64,000 nucleotides of DNA from Aquabacterium sp. (lineage in GTDB: Bacteria; Pseudomonadota; Gammaproteobacteria; Burkholderiales; Burkholderiaceae_C): the NCBI RefSeq assembly GCF_016234775.1, contig NZ_JACRAH010000008.1, forward strand, positions 55,352 to 119,351. Direction: 5' to 3'. Made by a program: the position numbers and the translations under genes. The notes under the pieces are model-generated. The model did no database searches. It saw only the letters and a list, made by a program, of their open reading frames with translations, and had not been told where the DNA came from. Each line of letters starts with the position of its first letter. Position 1 is the stretch's first letter. Shown here one piece after another: positions 8,555 to 17,887 of the stretch.

Positions 8555-10219
8555 TCAGCCCGCCTGATGGCGACTGATGTAGCGCGCGGCCCATTGGGTC
8601 AGCAACTGGGACTGCGTCAGGCATTGCTCGTGCAGGCCCGCGCCGTTGGTCCAGCCACCGCCAAAGAACAGCGGCATCAGCGGTTGCTGGGCGTTGTCCT
8701 GGTTGAAAGCCTGCATGCGTGCCTGTGCATCGATGCAATGGCTGTTGAGCACATTGTGTTTGAACATCGCCCAGGCCTTGCCCGCCTGGCTGGCGTGCGT
8801 CGTACCCAGTTCGTGGCTGTAGCCCGTGTGTGGATGGCTGGAGGGGGCCTGGCTGTGAGCCAGATGCGGCAGGGCATCGCGCAGGTGCTGAGGCACCTCA
8901 TCCCCGTTGAGTCGCGTCAGTACCGCATTGGGCTGAACCTGCTTGAGATCCGGCAGCAGCGATGTAAAGAACATGGGCAGGCCGATGTGGTCCAGGTCCT
9001 GGTTGAGCGGGTCGTTCTGGTGGAAGTTCTCCACGTAGCTCATGCGGTAGGGCTGGGCCTGTTGAGACTGCGGATGGACCAGCACGTTGTAGGTGCGCCA
9101 GACGTTGCGGTTGCGCGGCAGCAGCCGGTCATCAGTGTGGCAGACACCATAGCTGCGCGTGTAGCGCACCTGGTGCAAGGTGGACTGGATGGTGCGAGCG
9201 GTATCCGGCGGGATGCCGTTGAAGTCGAGTGCGGCCAGGGCATCGTCGGCATGCAGGGCCATCAGCACGAGGTCGAAGTGCCGGGGTGCGCTGCCTGCCG
9301 GTGTCACCACGGCGCTGGCTGGCGAGATCGTGACCTTCACCGCCGCACCCATGTGGTGCTGCACCTTCACCTTGTCCGTGCTGTGCTGCTCCATCCAGCG
9401 GGCCAGCGCCTGCAGCCAGTGTTGTGAGCCGTATTCGAAGTAGCGCCGATCGGGCGTCACGCCGCCTTCCTGCACGCGATAGTACTGGAAGGGCGATTGC
9501 AAGGGCATGCCGCCGGGGCCGGTCTCGTTGTCCGTGAAGTACATCGCGGAGATGCGAGGGTAGTAAATCTCGTCGCGGATGCGGGTGATGCGGGTCGGGA
9601 TGGCCGGGTCGCCCCAGTTGATCTGGATCTTGAGATGGCGCGCCGTGGCGGCAAGCATGCCCTCCGGGTTGGTGATGCAGCTGTCGAAATAGTGCGCGAC
9701 CGTGTAGCTCACCGGCACGGGGGGCGGGCCGCCTGCGGGCGGTGCCACCAGGTCGATCGCATGCTGGTGCACCACGGTGATCAATTTGCTCAGGTCGCCG
9801 CCATCGGCTGCGGCCAGGTTGAAGCGGGCGTCCGACACGCCGTTGTACAGCGCGGCGTCGTCGGTGAGGTACGCGTTGCCATCTGGGGTGAAGTAGCTGG
9901 TCGTGTCCTGCAGGGGCTTCATGTGCTGCAGGTAGCCGATGTCCCTCATCAGGGCGGCCAGCTTGACGTAGGTCGCCAGATTGACGTCGTTGACCCCCAG
10001 ATCCGCCCATCGGATGAAAGGGCGCTCGGGCTGGCCCTGGCCGTTTTGCAGGGTGCCCAGCTTGACGACCACGGTATCGGCGTTGCCGCCGAACTGGGGC
10101 TTGCGTTCGTAGACGGTGATGTCAAGGGCCTGCCCGCTGCTCAAGGCCTGCTGCTGGAGGTAGTAGGCCGCGGACAGGCCCGAGACGCCGCCGCCGATGA
10201 TGGCAATGTGAAAGCTCAT
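8555..10219 (-). CDS. NAD(P)/FAD-dependent oxidoreductase, amine-oxidase-like
   Basis: 554 residues, starting with a Rossmann dinucleotide-binding motif (IAIIGGGVSGLSAAYYL, residues 6-22), then YERKPQFGGNADT, the usual second FAD contact of the protoporphyrinogen/amine oxidase superfamily. The C-terminal part contains FFGGGWTNGAGLHEQCL, typical of the second FAD-binding strand in this family. Cytoplasmic; no signal peptide is seen before the nucleotide-binding fold. The substrate cannot be assigned: desaturase-like and oxidase-like members share these motifs. It is transcribed away from the HDOD gene, with a shared 214-base upstream region holding the promoters of both. Confidence 0.75.
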   Translation of the reverse strand: MSFHIAIIGGGVSGLSAAYYLQQQALSSGQALDITVYERKPQFGGNADTVVVKLGTLQNGQGQPERPFIRWADLGVNDVNLATYVKLAALMRDIGYLQHMKPLQDTTSYFTPDGNAYLTDDAALYNGVSDARFNLAAADGGDLSKLITVVHQHAIDLVAPPAGGPPPVPVSYTVAHYFDSCITNPEGMLAATARHLKIQINWGDPAIPTRITRIRDEIYYPRISAMYFTDNETGPGGMPLQSPFQYYRVQEGGVTPDRRYFEYGSQHWLQALARWMEQHSTDKVKVQHHMGAAVKVTISPASAVVTPAGSAPRHFDLVLMALHADDALAALDFNGIPPDTARTIQSTLHQVRYTRSYGVCHTDDRLLPRNRNVWRTYNVLVHPQSQQAQPYRMSYVENFHQNDPLNQDLDHIGLPMFFTSLLPDLKQVQPNAVLTRLNGDEVPQHLRDALPHLAHSQAPSSHPHTGYSHELGTTHASQAGKAWAMFKHNVLNSHCIDAQARMQAFNQDNAQQPLMPLFFGGGWTNGAGLHEQCLTQSQLLTQWAARYISRHQAG

Positions 10220-10433
10220 GGATCTGCGCTCCTGAATGGATGGTTTGAGGGAGACTGAAGAGCAGTCTAGGAACCTGGTGGGCGCTTGTCGGTATCACTT
10301 CGGTATCTTCTGTGCGGTTGATTTGCTCCTTTATGGGGCGCATTGGTGATGAACTGGCGCCAGAAAGCCGGGCGAATCCCATTTTCAATGGGCGGGATTT
10401 GAGGCCCAATGGGGGAAGAGGACAAGAGCCACC

Positions 10434-12071
10434 ATGCCCGACTCAAGCACCACGCCTGCATCCGCGCCCGTTTCCGACGTTGACGAAGCCGAGTTGACGC
10501 TCGAGTATTTGCTGCGCCGCATGCGCTTCAAGAGCGATTTCCCAGCCCTGTCGACCTCGGTTTCCAGGGTGCAGGCCCTGTCCAACTCCGAGACGGACAG
10601 CATGCAGTCGCTGTGCGACGAGGTGCTGCAGGATGTGGCGCTCACGCAGAAGTTGCTGCGCGTGGTGAACACGGCGCACTTCCGCCGTGCCGGCACGGAT
10701 CCCATCAGCACGGTCTCGCGCGCCGTGGCCCTGATTGGGGCCGGGGGCGTGCGCAACATGGCCCTGTCGCTGATGCTGCTGGATCACATGCAGGACAAGA
10801 CGCACGCGCAGCAGTTGAAGGTGGAGTTCCTGCGCACGGTCATGGCAGGTACCTTGGCGAGCGAGTTGAGCCGCACCTCCAAGGAGGCGGAAGATGCCTA
10901 CCTGGGCGCCCTGTTTCGCAATCTGGGGCGGATGCTGGTGTCCTACTACCTGCCTGATGACGCCGAGCAGATCCGCCTGATCATGGCGGGCAAGGATGGC
11001 GAGCCGCCCGTGACGGAGGTCCAGGCTGCGCAGAAGGTGTTGGGCGTGCCGCTGGACAAGCTGGCCGACAAGGTGGGCAAGATGTGGGGCCTGCCTGATG
11101 GCCTGCGTGCCTGCATGGCGACGCCTTCAGGGGCGGTGCCAAAGCAGTCCCTGGCGGCGCGTCCGGAGCGGGTTTGGTGGCTGGCCAGCTTGGCCAATGC
11201 CGCGGCCGACGGCATGCTGGAGGTGGAGCCCGGGCAACTGGGTGATCTGCTGACCGATCTGTCAACCACTTACGCCAAGGCGCTGGACTTGTCGCCCCAT
11301 GCCTTGCAGGACGCGGCCAGTCGTGCCCGCAAGCGCCTGACGGAGTTGACCCACGCGCTGAACATGAGCGTGCCGGCCCAGTCCCCCGCGGACAAGCTGC
11401 TCGATCATTACTACGTGGATGCGCCCAACGCCGCACAGGCGGGCGGCCCCAGCGCCCAGGATCTGGGACTGGAGTTGACCTCGGCAGACGGCGCGCTGGC
11501 CGTCGAGATGCCCCTGCCGGAGCAGGAGGTGGCCAATGTGCTGACCAATGGCATCCAGGACATCACCAACACCTTGCTGGAGTCCTTCAAGCTCAACGAT
11601 GTGCTGCACATGATCCTGGAGACCATGCTGCGCGCCTTGAACTGCCGCCGTGTCATCTTCTGCCTGCGCGATGCCAAGACCGGCGCCTTGCTGGGGCGCA
11701 TGGGCATTGGCGAGCAGGTGGACGTTGTCAAGTCGGCTTTTCGGATTCCGCTGGTGCTGCCAGCGGGTGCCGCGCCGGATCTGTTTTCCATTGTGTGCCT
11801 GAAGAATGCGGACATGCTGATTGCCGACGCGGCCGCACCGACCATCGTGGGGCGCCTGCCCACGTGGTTCCGCGATCAGGTGCAGGCACCGACCTTCTTG
11901 TTGCTGCCGCTGGTGATGAAGCGCAAAGGTCAGCCGGACATCGTGCTGGGCATGATCTACGCCGACAAGGGCAAGGCCAACAGCCTGCAGGTCAACGAAA
12001 AGGAACTCTCGCTGCTGCGCACCCTGCGCAATCAGGCCGTGATGGCCTTCAAGCAGACCACCGGGGCGTGA
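10434..12071 (+). CDS. HDOD domain signalling protein with C-terminal GAF-like domain
   Basis: 545 residues. Residues about 25-230 form an HDOD domain (FPALSTSVSRVQALSNSE, VALTQKLLRVVNTAHFR, VSRAVALIGAGGVRNMALSL), a divergent HD fold that usually has no catalytic metal site and acts in signal transduction. Residues about 370-540 resemble a GAF sensor (DVLHMILETMLRALNCRRV). HDOD proteins commonly couple chemotaxis, motility or cyclic-di-GMP signals to a partner; the partner is not evident here. The ATG at 10434 lies 10 bases after AAGAGGACAAGAG, a reasonable ribosome binding site. Confidence 0.8.
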   Translation: MPDSSTTPASAPVSDVDEAELTLEYLLRRMRFKSDFPALSTSVSRVQALSNSETDSMQSLCDEVLQDVALTQKLLRVVNTAHFRRAGTDPISTVSRAVALIGAGGVRNMALSLMLLDHMQDKTHAQQLKVEFLRTVMAGTLASELSRTSKEAEDAYLGALFRNLGRMLVSYYLPDDAEQIRLIMAGKDGEPPVTEVQAAQKVLGVPLDKLADKVGKMWGLPDGLRACMATPSGAVPKQSLAARPERVWWLASLANAAADGMLEVEPGQLGDLLTDLSTTYAKALDLSPHALQDAASRARKRLTELTHALNMSVPAQSPADKLLDHYYVDAPNAAQAGGPSAQDLGLELTSADGALAVEMPLPEQEVANVLTNGIQDITNTLLESFKLNDVLHMILETMLRALNCRRVIFCLRDAKTGALLGRMGIGEQVDVVKSAFRIPLVLPAGAAPDLFSIVCLKNADMLIADAAAPTIVGRLPTWFRDQVQAPTFLLLPLVMKRKGQPDIVLGMIYADKGKANSLQVNEKELSLLRTLRNQAVMAFKQTTGA

Positions 12072-12112
12072 GGCCCTTGAGGCCCGTGGCGCTGGGGGGA
12101 TAATGCGCCCCC

Positions 12113-12583
12113 ATGTTCCGCATCGTCCTGGTTGAACCCGAAATTCCGCCCAACACGGGCAATGTGATCCGACTGGCTGCCAATACGGGCTGCGAGCTGC
12201 ATCTGATCGAGCCTTTGGGCTTTTCGATGGATGACAAGCTGTTGCGCCGCGCCGGGCTGGACTATCACGAGTACGCGGATGTGCGGCGTCACGCCAATTG
12301 GGCGGCTTTCATCGAGGCGATGCAGCCTGATCCAACGCGGATGTTTGCGTTCACCACGCGAGGCAGCAGGCCGTTCAACGAGGTGCAGTGGCAGCCGGGG
12401 GACTGGTTCGTGTTCGGGTGCGAAACGCGGGGGCTGGATCCGGCCTTGCGAGAAACCTTTGATACCGCACAGCGCGTGCGCCTGCCGATGCGGGCGGATC
12501 AGCGCAGCTTGAATCTGAGCAATGCGGTGGCGGTGGCGGTGTTCGAGGCCTGGCGGCAGAACGGGTACGTGGGCGGGGCTTGA
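12113..12583 (+). CDS. trmL: tRNA (cytidine(34)-2'-O)-methyltransferase
   Basis: 156 residues, the normal length for TrmL of the SPOUT superfamily, which methylates the ribose of nucleotide 34 in certain leucine tRNAs using S-adenosylmethionine. Family motifs are all visible: EPEIPPNTGNVIRLAANTG at the N-terminus, FGCETRGL in the middle, and LPMRADQRSLNLSNAVAVAV at the C-terminus, forming the trefoil-knot cofactor site. It starts 41 bases after the HDOD gene and may be co-transcribed with it. An inverted repeat with a T-run in its loop lies just after the stop. Confidence 0.92.
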   Translation: MFRIVLVEPEIPPNTGNVIRLAANTGCELHLIEPLGFSMDDKLLRRAGLDYHEYADVRRHANWAAFIEAMQPDPTRMFAFTTRGSRPFNEVQWQPGDWFVFGCETRGLDPALRETFDTAQRVRLPMRADQRSLNLSNAVAVAVFEAWRQNGYVGGA

Positions 12584-12664
12584 GTGGCGCCTGGCGCTTT
12601 TTTGTTTAGGCGCCAGGTGGGTTCTTGCGTAGGTTGAGCGCTTTGTCTTTGCAGCGCGGGGCGC

Positions 12665-12873
12665 GGCTGAGGGGGGCATGCGTCCGGGCTTCATGTTGGC
12701 GGTCCCGCCTCGCGGGACTGCTCTACGGTGCTCGTCCAGCTCAGGTGGCTGCGCAACTCGGCCTGCGGCCTCAAACATGCTCGCCATCCCCTTGTCTGCG
12801 ACAAGGGGCAAACCTGAGCCTCCCTGCGCGCCTTCGACGCCAACAAGGCGCCCAGCCGCATGCCCCCTCAGCC
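12665..12873 (-). repeat. Structured repeat element, copy 1 (minus orientation)
   Basis: A roughly 209-bp copy read on the minus strand. Its ends pair with each other (12665-12681 with 12858-12873, 16 pairs with one bulged G). Inside are a stem of GCTCAGGT with ACCTGAGC (12739-12746, 12812-12819), a perfect 9-pair hairpin CCCCTTGTC/GACAAGGGG (12788-12808), a short GGCC/GGCC hairpin (12760-12770), and GTCCCGC/GCGGGAC (12702-12718). The conserved flank GGCGAAAAAAGG precedes it on the minus strand, and CCAACATGAAGC lies near its end. The stems match copies 2 and 3 in position but not in sequence. Confidence 0.75.
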
Positions 12874-12939
12874 TTTTTTCGCCCCGCTGGTGGCCTGCCA
12901 AGGTTGCCGCCTAAGCATGCGGACAGCGAGGCGGAAAAG

Positions 12940-13167
12940 GGCTGAGCCGGTATCTGGCGGGGCGCCTTGTTGGCGCTGAGAAGCGCAGCGGGGAAGTGGG
13001 CACGCGCAGCGTGCTTCGTACTCTAGCTCGCCGGAGCTGTTTGACCGGAGTGGTCGTCAGACCACGCAGGGAGTTCTCCGGCGCCACTTCCTCGCGAGCA
13101 TCGCAAGGGCGTCCCGCTTGCAAAGCGGGACCGCCAACATGAAGCCCGGCCAGATACCGGCTCAGCC
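12940..13167 (+). repeat. Structured repeat element, copy 2
   Basis: A 228-bp copy closed by a perfect 19-bp inverted repeat (12940-12958 with 13149-13167). Internal stems are GCGCC-TTGTT-GGCGC (12962-12976), GGAAGTGG with CCACTTCC (12992-12999, 13084-13091), GCACGC-GCA-GCGTGC (13000-13014), GTGGTC-GTCA-GACCAC (13050-13065), and a 9-pair hairpin with loop GCA (13111-13131). It shares with copies 1 and 3 the flank GCGAGGCG-A-rich and the motif CCAACATGAAGCC near the 3' end. Confidence 0.78.
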
Positions 13168-13222
13168 CCCGCCTCGCGCTGCACCGACAAAGCGCAACCA
13201 TCCACGCAGGCAACCAGACAAA

Positions 13223-13257
13223 CAGCCTTCAGCCTTCAGCCTTCAGCCTTCAGCCTT
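13223..13257. repeat. Five tandem copies of a 7-base unit overlapping the gpsA stop
   Basis: Five perfect copies of CAGCCTT run from 13223 to 13257. The gpsA stop codon (13243-13245 on the minus strand) falls inside the third copy, so the last residues of GpsA (KAEG) are encoded by the repeat. Because the unit is not a multiple of three, gain or loss of one copy between the stop and the body of the gene would change the C-terminal frame. Confidence 0.85.
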
Positions 13258-14322
13258 GGCCTCACGCCGCATCAGCGCCCCGACGGCCTCGGCAGGCGTC
13301 AAACGCCCATCCAGCACCGCTACCACGGCTTCCGTGATCGGCATGGCCACGCCCAGCGTCTGCGCCCGCTGCCACACCGTGGCCGCGCTGTAAACGCCCT
13401 CAGCCACATGCCCCAGGTCGAGCAGGATCTGATCCAGCTTCTTGCCCGTGGCCAGTTGCAAGCCCACCGTGCGGTTGCGCGACAGGTTGCCCGTGGCCGT
13501 CAGCACCAGATCACCCAGACCGGACAGTCCCATGAAGGTGTCCGGTCGCGCACCCAGCGCCACACCCAGGCGTGTCATCTCCGCCAGGCCGCGCGTGATC
13601 AGCGCCGCACGGGCATTGAGCCCCAGGTTCATGCCGTCCACGATGCCGGTCGCAATCGCCAGCACGTTCTTGACGGCGCCACCCACTTCCACCCCGACCG
13701 GATCAGTCGACGTGTACACGCGCAGGCTGTCGCTGTGGAAGGCGGCCACGGCCTGTTCGGCCAGGGCCTGATCCGTGCTGGCAGCCACCAGCGCCGTGGG
13801 TTGGCCCTGTGCCACCTCATTGGCAAAGCTGGGGCCAGACAGGATGCCGCTGCGCGCATGCGGGCGCAGCGCCTGAGCGATCTCATGCCCCAGTCGCCCA
13901 GTGCCTTTTTCGAAACCCTTGCACAGCCACAAGGTGGCCACGTCATCAGGCAGGCTTTGCAGCATGTGCCCCAAGGCCGCCATGGGCGTGCCGATGATGA
14001 TCAGCCCGCCATTGGCGCGCGCGTGCGCCACGGCCTCGTTCAGGTCGTGGCTGAGCTGCAGCGCTTCAGGAAAGCTCGCGTCGGGCAGGTAGCGGGTATT
14101 GCAGCGGCTTGAGCGCATGCCTTCGACCTGCGCGGCGTCCCTTGCCCACAGCATCACCTGCGGGTTGTGACGGGCCGCGCTGATCGCCAGCGCCGTGCCC
14201 CAGGCCCCCGCGCCCAGAACCGTGAGGTTGCGCGTGGCGAGCCCAGTCGTGACGTCGGTGCCGGCCAATTCAGGCTTGGGGAGCTTGACCGTTGGCAGCG
14301 GCTTGTTGCAGCTGCGATTCAT
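13243..14322 (-). CDS. gpsA: Glycerol-3-phosphate dehydrogenase [NAD(P)+]
   Basis: 359 residues. It reduces dihydroxyacetone phosphate to sn-glycerol-3-phosphate in the cytoplasm, supplying the phospholipid backbone. Visible motifs are the Rossmann fold [14 protein letters not shown] (about residues 33-46), the substrate region [12 protein letters not shown] and [13 protein letters not shown], and the catalytic-lysine region [21 protein letters not shown]. The only ATG start before the Rossmann strand is at 14322, giving an N-terminal extension of about 30 residues and a 53-base overlap with secB; a shorter form from a non-ATG start is possible. It is the last gene of the rhodanese-grxC-secB-gpsA strand block. 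Confidence 0.93.
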   Translation of the reverse strand: MNRSCNKPLPTVKLPKPELAGTDVTTGLATRNLTVLGAGAWGTALAISAARHNPQVMLWARDAAQVEGMRSSRCNTRYLPDASFPEALQLSHDLNEAVAHARANGGLIIIGTPMAALGHMLQSLPDDVATLWLCKGFEKGTGRLGHEIAQALRPHARSGILSGPSFANEVAQGQPTALVAASTDQALAEQAVAAFHSDSLRVYTSTDPVGVEVGGAVKNVLAIATGIVDGMNLGLNARAALITRGLAEMTRLGVALGARPDTFMGLSGLGDLVLTATGNLSRNRTVGLQLATGKKLDQILLDLGHVAEGVYSAATVWQRAQTLGVAMPITEAVVAVLDGRLTPAEAVGALMRREAKAEG

Positions 14323-14728
14323 ACATGGCCTGGAAGTTCACTTCGGTCAGGTGCACGGGTGGGAAGCCGGTGCGGTTGAGCACGTCGGCCACGGTGGCGC
14401 GCAGGTAGGGGTACACGATCTGCGGGCAGGCGATCGCGATGATCGGCTGCATTTGTTCTTGAGGCACGTTCTTGATTTCGAACAGACCGGCTTGCTTGGC
14501 TTCCACCAGGAACAACACCTTGTCGTTGACCTTGGCGGTCACGGTGGCGGTCACGGCCACTTCGTACAGGCCGTCGGTCACGGGTTCGGCGTGCAGGTTC
14601 AGTTGCACATCAACTTGAGGTTGACCTTGTTCCAGCAGGATGGCGGGTGCGTTCGGCAGCTCCAGCGACAGGTCCTTCAGGTAGATGCGCTGGATGGAGA
14701 AAGACGGTTGTGCGGCTTGGTCGGTCAT
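14270..14728 (-). CDS. secB: Protein-export chaperone SecB
   Basis: 152 residues, close to the family's usual 150-165. SecB is a cytoplasmic tetramer that keeps preproteins unfolded and passes them to SecA. Family features are [19 protein letters not shown] at the start, [16 protein letters not shown], and [18 protein letters not shown] near the C-terminus. The start at 14728 is preceded by AGGAAA at a good distance (CCTAGGAAATCTGTC-ATG). An in-frame ATG at 14803 would add 25 residues atypical for SecB. The 3' end overlaps gpsA by 53 bases, indicating co-translation. Confidence 0.94.
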   Translation of the reverse strand: MTDQAAQPSFSIQRIYLKDLSLELPNAPAILLEQGQPQVDVQLNLHAEPVTDGLYEVAVTATVTAKVNDKVLFLVEAKQAGLFEIKNVPQEQMQPIIAIACPQIVYPYLRATVADVLNRTGFPPVHLTEVNFQAMYESQLQQAAANGQAPQA

Positions 14729-14953
14729 GACAGATTTCCTAGGTTGATGTGATGTTGCAGGCCGGGCGCATGGGTGCGCGAAAAGTCCAAGCCAGAAAGA
14801 CAATCGGGCTGGATTATGAACCAGCCCGATGACCTCACTGTCACACAGTGCTCAGGGTTTGCGCCCGGTCAGTGCCCCGTGATTGCAGGGGCATATTCAT
14901 ATGCCGAATGATTCGATCCGGAAAGGTGCGCCAATTGTCGGCACACGCCAGGC

Positions 14954-15214
14954 TCAAGCGGCGCCCAACAGCGGCAACAGGCCGCCGCGCTTGTCCAGGT
15001 CCATCAGGTCGTCGCAGCCCCCAACATGGGTGTCGCCAATGAAGATCTGCGGCACGGTGCGACGGCCGGTGATGGCCATCATGTGGTCGCGCTGCCCTGG
15101 ATCCAGATCTATGCGGATTTCTTCGATGTGCTCGACCCCGCGCTGCTTGAGCAGGCTCTTGGCCCGGATGCAGAAAGGGCAGACCTGGGTGGTGTACATC
15201 TTGACTGCTTGCAT
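14954..15214 (-). CDS. grxC: Glutaredoxin 3
   Basis: 86 residues with the dithiol active site CPFC (TTQVCPFCIRAK, near residues 11-18), TVPQIFIGDTHVGG (cis-proline and glutathione-binding region) and GGCDDL, all typical of GrxC. It reduces glutathione-mixed disulfides and supports ribonucleotide reductase. I chose the ATG at 15214 (MQAVKMYTT) because the family starts with a few residues before the first strand; the frame continues upstream to 15271. It sits between a rhodanese gene and secB, the common Burkholderiales order. Confidence 0.92.
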   Translation of the reverse strand: MQAVKMYTTQVCPFCIRAKSLLKQRGVEHIEEIRIDLDPGQRDHMMAITGRRTVPQIFIGDTHVGGCDDLMDLDKRGGLLPLLGAA

Positions 15215-15322
15215 GATCGGACGACAGCTGGGAACCGCTGGGGGTATGAGTGACAACGTCGATATTGTCACCGCTTCGGGATGTCCGCCTGTTCTATGGG
15301 GACTAGCGGTGACAAGTCACGC

Positions 15323-15739
15323 TCAGTTCTTCTCGATGGGCAGGTTGGCTTCGCGCCAGGCCTTCAGGCCGCCCGCCAGTGATTGCACGTTCTCGTAGCC
15401 CAGGGCCTTGAGTTGCGTCACGGCCTTGGCCGAACGCACACCTGCTGCGCACACCACCACCAGAGGCAGTTTCTTATTGCTGGGCAGGCCCTTGCCGTTG
15501 CCGATTTCGCCCAGTGGAACGTTCTTGGCGCCAGCCACGTGCGCTGCGGCGAATTCGGCCGGCTCGCACACGTCGATGATCTGGGCCTTTTCCTTGTTGA
15601 TCAGTTGCACGGCCATGGCGGGGCTCAAGCCACCAGCCGTGCCGCCCTCCTTGATCTGCAGCCACAGCAGCAGCGCGCCGGATGCACCCGCTGCGACCAT
15701 CCAGTACCAGTTGTCGGCGATGTAGCTTGTGGAAGTCAT
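15323..15739 (-). CDS. Membrane-anchored rhodanese-domain protein
   Basis: 138 residues: an N-terminal membrane segment (about residues 12-27, WMVAAGASGALLLWLQI) followed by a single rhodanese domain. The probable active-site Cys is in VVVCAAGVRSAKA, and the domain ends in GYENVQSLAGGLKAW. Rhodaneses transfer sulfane sulfur or act as thiol sensors; single-domain members next to grxC and secB are frequent in betaproteobacteria. It is divergent from gpmA, with a 152-base shared upstream region. Confidence 0.88.
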   Translation of the reverse strand: MTSTSYIADNWYWMVAAGASGALLLWLQIKEGGTAGGLSPAMAVQLINKEKAQIIDVCEPAEFAAAHVAGAKNVPLGEIGNGKGLPSNKKLPLVVVCAAGVRSAKAVTQLKALGYENVQSLAGGLKAWREANLPIEKN

Positions 15740-15891
15740 GCAAAAAACTCTCTTTGTGAGCAGGTTGTCCTGCTGGGGGCGGGGGTGTCCCTCGAACCAG
15801 GGTGGGCCGGGGCAGACGGGGATTATAAAATCGCAGGTTCAGTCGGTCGCACAGGCCGGCATCACATTCTCACCAGATTGGGATCGATCAC

Positions 15892-16635
15892 ATGTACAAG
15901 CTCGTGCTGATTCGCCACGGCGAATCGACCTGGAACCTGGAAAACCGCTTCACCGGCTGGGTCGACGTCGACCTGACGCCCACCGGCGTGTCGCAGGCGA
16001 TGTCGGCCGGTCAGTTGCTCAAGGCCGAAGGCTACGAGTTCGACGTGGCCTACACCTCGGTGCTCAAGCGTGCCATCCATACGCTGAACTACTGCCTCGA
16101 CGAGATGGACCGCATCTGGTTGCCCGTGGTCAAGAGCTGGCGCCTCAACGAGCGCCACTACGGCGGCCTGCAAGGCCTGAACAAGGCCGAGACCGCGCAG
16201 AAGCATGGTGACGAGCAGGTGCTGGTGTGGCGCCGCAGCTATGACACCCCGCCGCCCGCTCTGGCCGCCAATGACCCCATGGGCCAACGCCAGGACCTGC
16301 GCTACGCCGGCCTGCCTGCCGACCAGATCCCGCTGACCGAGTGCCTCAAGGACACCGTGGCCCGCGTGCTGCCTTACTGGAACGACGAGATCGCTCCGGC
16401 CATCAAGTCCGGCAAGCGCGTGGTGATCGCGGCCCACGGCAATTCGATCCGTGCCCTGGTCAAGTACCTGGACAACATCGGTGACGCCGACATCGTGGGC
16501 CTGAACATCCCCAATGGCATCCCCCTGGTGTACGAGCTCGACGAGAACCTCAAGCCGATCAAGCACTACTACTTGGGTGACGCCGAAGCTGCTGCGGCCG
16601 CTGCAGCTGCCGTGGCCACGCAAGGCAAGGCCTGA
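15892..16635 (+). CDS. gpmA: 2,3-bisphosphoglycerate-dependent phosphoglycerate mutase
   Basis: 247 residues, the normal length. It interconverts 3- and 2-phosphoglycerate in glycolysis through a phosphohistidine. The catalytic motif [18 protein letters not shown] starts near residue 6, the [14 protein letters not shown] stretch binds substrate, and [13 protein letters not shown] contains the second histidine. The C-terminus carries a poly-alanine tail (residues about 233-243), an unusual but harmless addition. It is divergent from the rhodanese operon and convergent with the next gene. Confidence 0.95.
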   Translation: MYKLVLIRHGESTWNLENRFTGWVDVDLTPTGVSQAMSAGQLLKAEGYEFDVAYTSVLKRAIHTLNYCLDEMDRIWLPVVKSWRLNERHYGGLQGLNKAETAQKHGDEQVLVWRRSYDTPPPALAANDPMGQRQDLRYAGLPADQIPLTECLKDTVARVLPYWNDEIAPAIKSGKRVVIAAHGNSIRALVKYLDNIGDADIVGLNIPNGIPLVYELDENLKPIKHYYLGDAEAAAAAAAAVATQGKA

Positions 16636-16656
16636 TCACTCAGGCTTTGATGCTGC

Positions 16657-17790
16657 TCAGGGCTTGAGGGCCCACACCACAGGGCAATGGTCGGAGAGTT
16701 CCCGGCCGCGGTCCTGCGGGTTGAACGACAGGCGCGCAAAGCGCCTGTTTCTGTTTTGGCCGGCCAGTTTCTGGTCGATCAGGATGTCGTCGATGTAGGC
16801 CTTGTGGTGGTCGCTGGCGTCGCAGGGCACGTAGGCCTCGCCTTGTGTGGCGCGCAGCAGCACGGCGCCGGGCGGGTTGTTGTCGCTCCAGGCCTGCATC
16901 AGGTTGATGGGGGCGGATTCGTCCGGGCCGGCGGGGTAGTGTTGGTCCTTGTCCAGGCGACGGTTGAAGTCGCCCAGCAAGGCGAAGGGCTTGCCTTCAC
17001 GCACGCGCTGGTCGATCCAGGCTTCCACGATGGGAGCTTGCTGGCGCAGGCGCTCGCAGGGCGAGAAATGGCGGTCCATGCGGCCATCGAAGCAGCCGCT
17101 CTTGAGGTGCACGGCCAGCAGGCGCACTTCATGGGCTGTGCCTGGATGGAGCGTGAGGTCGGCGCCCGCACGCGTGCTGCCATCGACGTCCAGCGCCGTC
17201 AGATCACCATTGCATTTGTAGGGCAGGCCTTCGCGGATGGCAAAGCCCACCTTTTGCGGGTGCGCGCGGTTGACGAAGCAGTCGAGCTTCCAGCCTTTGG
17301 TGAACACCATGCGGGCGGCATCCGGCCCGTCCACCTCCTGCAAGGCCACCACATCGGCTTGCTGCTCGTCGCGCAATTGCGTGGCGGTGCGTGCCAGGGC
17401 GTCGAAATCCGCCTGGGTGCGTGTGGGTGGCTGAGGTTTGCCGGGTGTGCAGGGGAAGGCGCGTTCGTCGCTGGCTGGCTGTTTGCTCAAGCAGCGGGGG
17501 GCGAGGTCTTCATGTGTACGTGGCGTCATCAGCCACGCCAGGTTCCAGGTGGCCAGTGTGAGACCGTCCTTGCCGGCGCTTGTCGGGCTGCCGAACCAGC
17601 CAGCGCGTGCGGGTGTGGCTTGCAGCGAGGCCAGCAGCACGATGCCGCTCACCAAGGTGCGACAGGCGCTGCCCGTTAATGTGGAACGGAAAGCTTGGCC
17701 GGATGTTGGGCGTGTTGAGGCCTTCGGGGGCTTGGTAGCTGGATGAAACAAGGGGGCTCCGCTGCTTGATATGTTCTTGTTGGACGCCAC
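16657..17790 (-). CDS. Endonuclease/exonuclease/phosphatase family protein, probably exported
   Basis: 377 residues. A hydrophobic stretch near residues 46-62 ([18 protein letters not shown]) looks like a signal peptide placed unusually deep; a later start would give a normal one. The rest shows the metal-dependent phosphoesterase signature set: [32 protein letters not shown] and the C-terminal SDHCPVVW. The family includes extracellular DNases and phosphatases, so a nuclease role outside the cytoplasm is plausible. The substrate is not known. It is convergent with gpmA. Confidence 0.8.
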   Translation of the reverse strand: MASNKNISSSGAPLFHPATKPPKASTRPTSGQAFRSTLTGSACRTLVSGIVLLASLQATPARAGWFGSPTSAGKDGLTLATWNLAWLMTPRTHEDLAPRCLSKQPASDERAFPCTPGKPQPPTRTQADFDALARTATQLRDEQQADVVALQEVDGPDAARMVFTKGWKLDCFVNRAHPQKVGFAIREGLPYKCNGDLTALDVDGSTRAGADLTLHPGTAHEVRLLAVHLKSGCFDGRMDRHFSPCERLRQQAPIVEAWIDQRVREGKPFALLGDFNRRLDKDQHYPAGPDESAPINLMQAWSDNNPPGAVLLRATQGEAYVPCDASDHHKAYIDDILIDQKLAGQNRNRRFARLSFNPQDRGRELSDHCPVVWALKP

Positions 17791-17887
17791 CTGAATGGCT
17801 CAGGCGGCTTGGTGTCCAACGCAGCGGCGGGGCCCGGCGCCGACACCCTGCGGGTCGGCTGTGTGACAGGGTGTGACGCGGGCGGGC

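Larger units (their letters stand above)
12584..13242. other. Convergent intergenic region built of repeat copies
   Basis: This 659-base gap between trmL (plus) and gpsA (minus) contains no convincing gene. It holds two copies of a structured repeat in opposite orientation (12665-12873 minus and 12940-13167 plus) and, at its right edge, five tandem copies of a 7-base unit. Open frames of 60-106 codons across it are products of the GC-rich repeat; similar frames appear at the third copy near 34.8 kb. Confidence 0.75.

Noticed and set aside
12590..12617. Possible terminator after trmL
   Set aside because: The inverted repeat CCTGGCGC/GCGCCAGG has its T-run in the loop rather than after the stem, so it does not fit the usual model.
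12911..13213. Possible 100-residue protein, with similar frames at 34528-35006
   Set aside because: These frames fall within the structured repeat. Differences between copies do not preserve the frame but do preserve stems, so the element is better read as structured nucleic acid.
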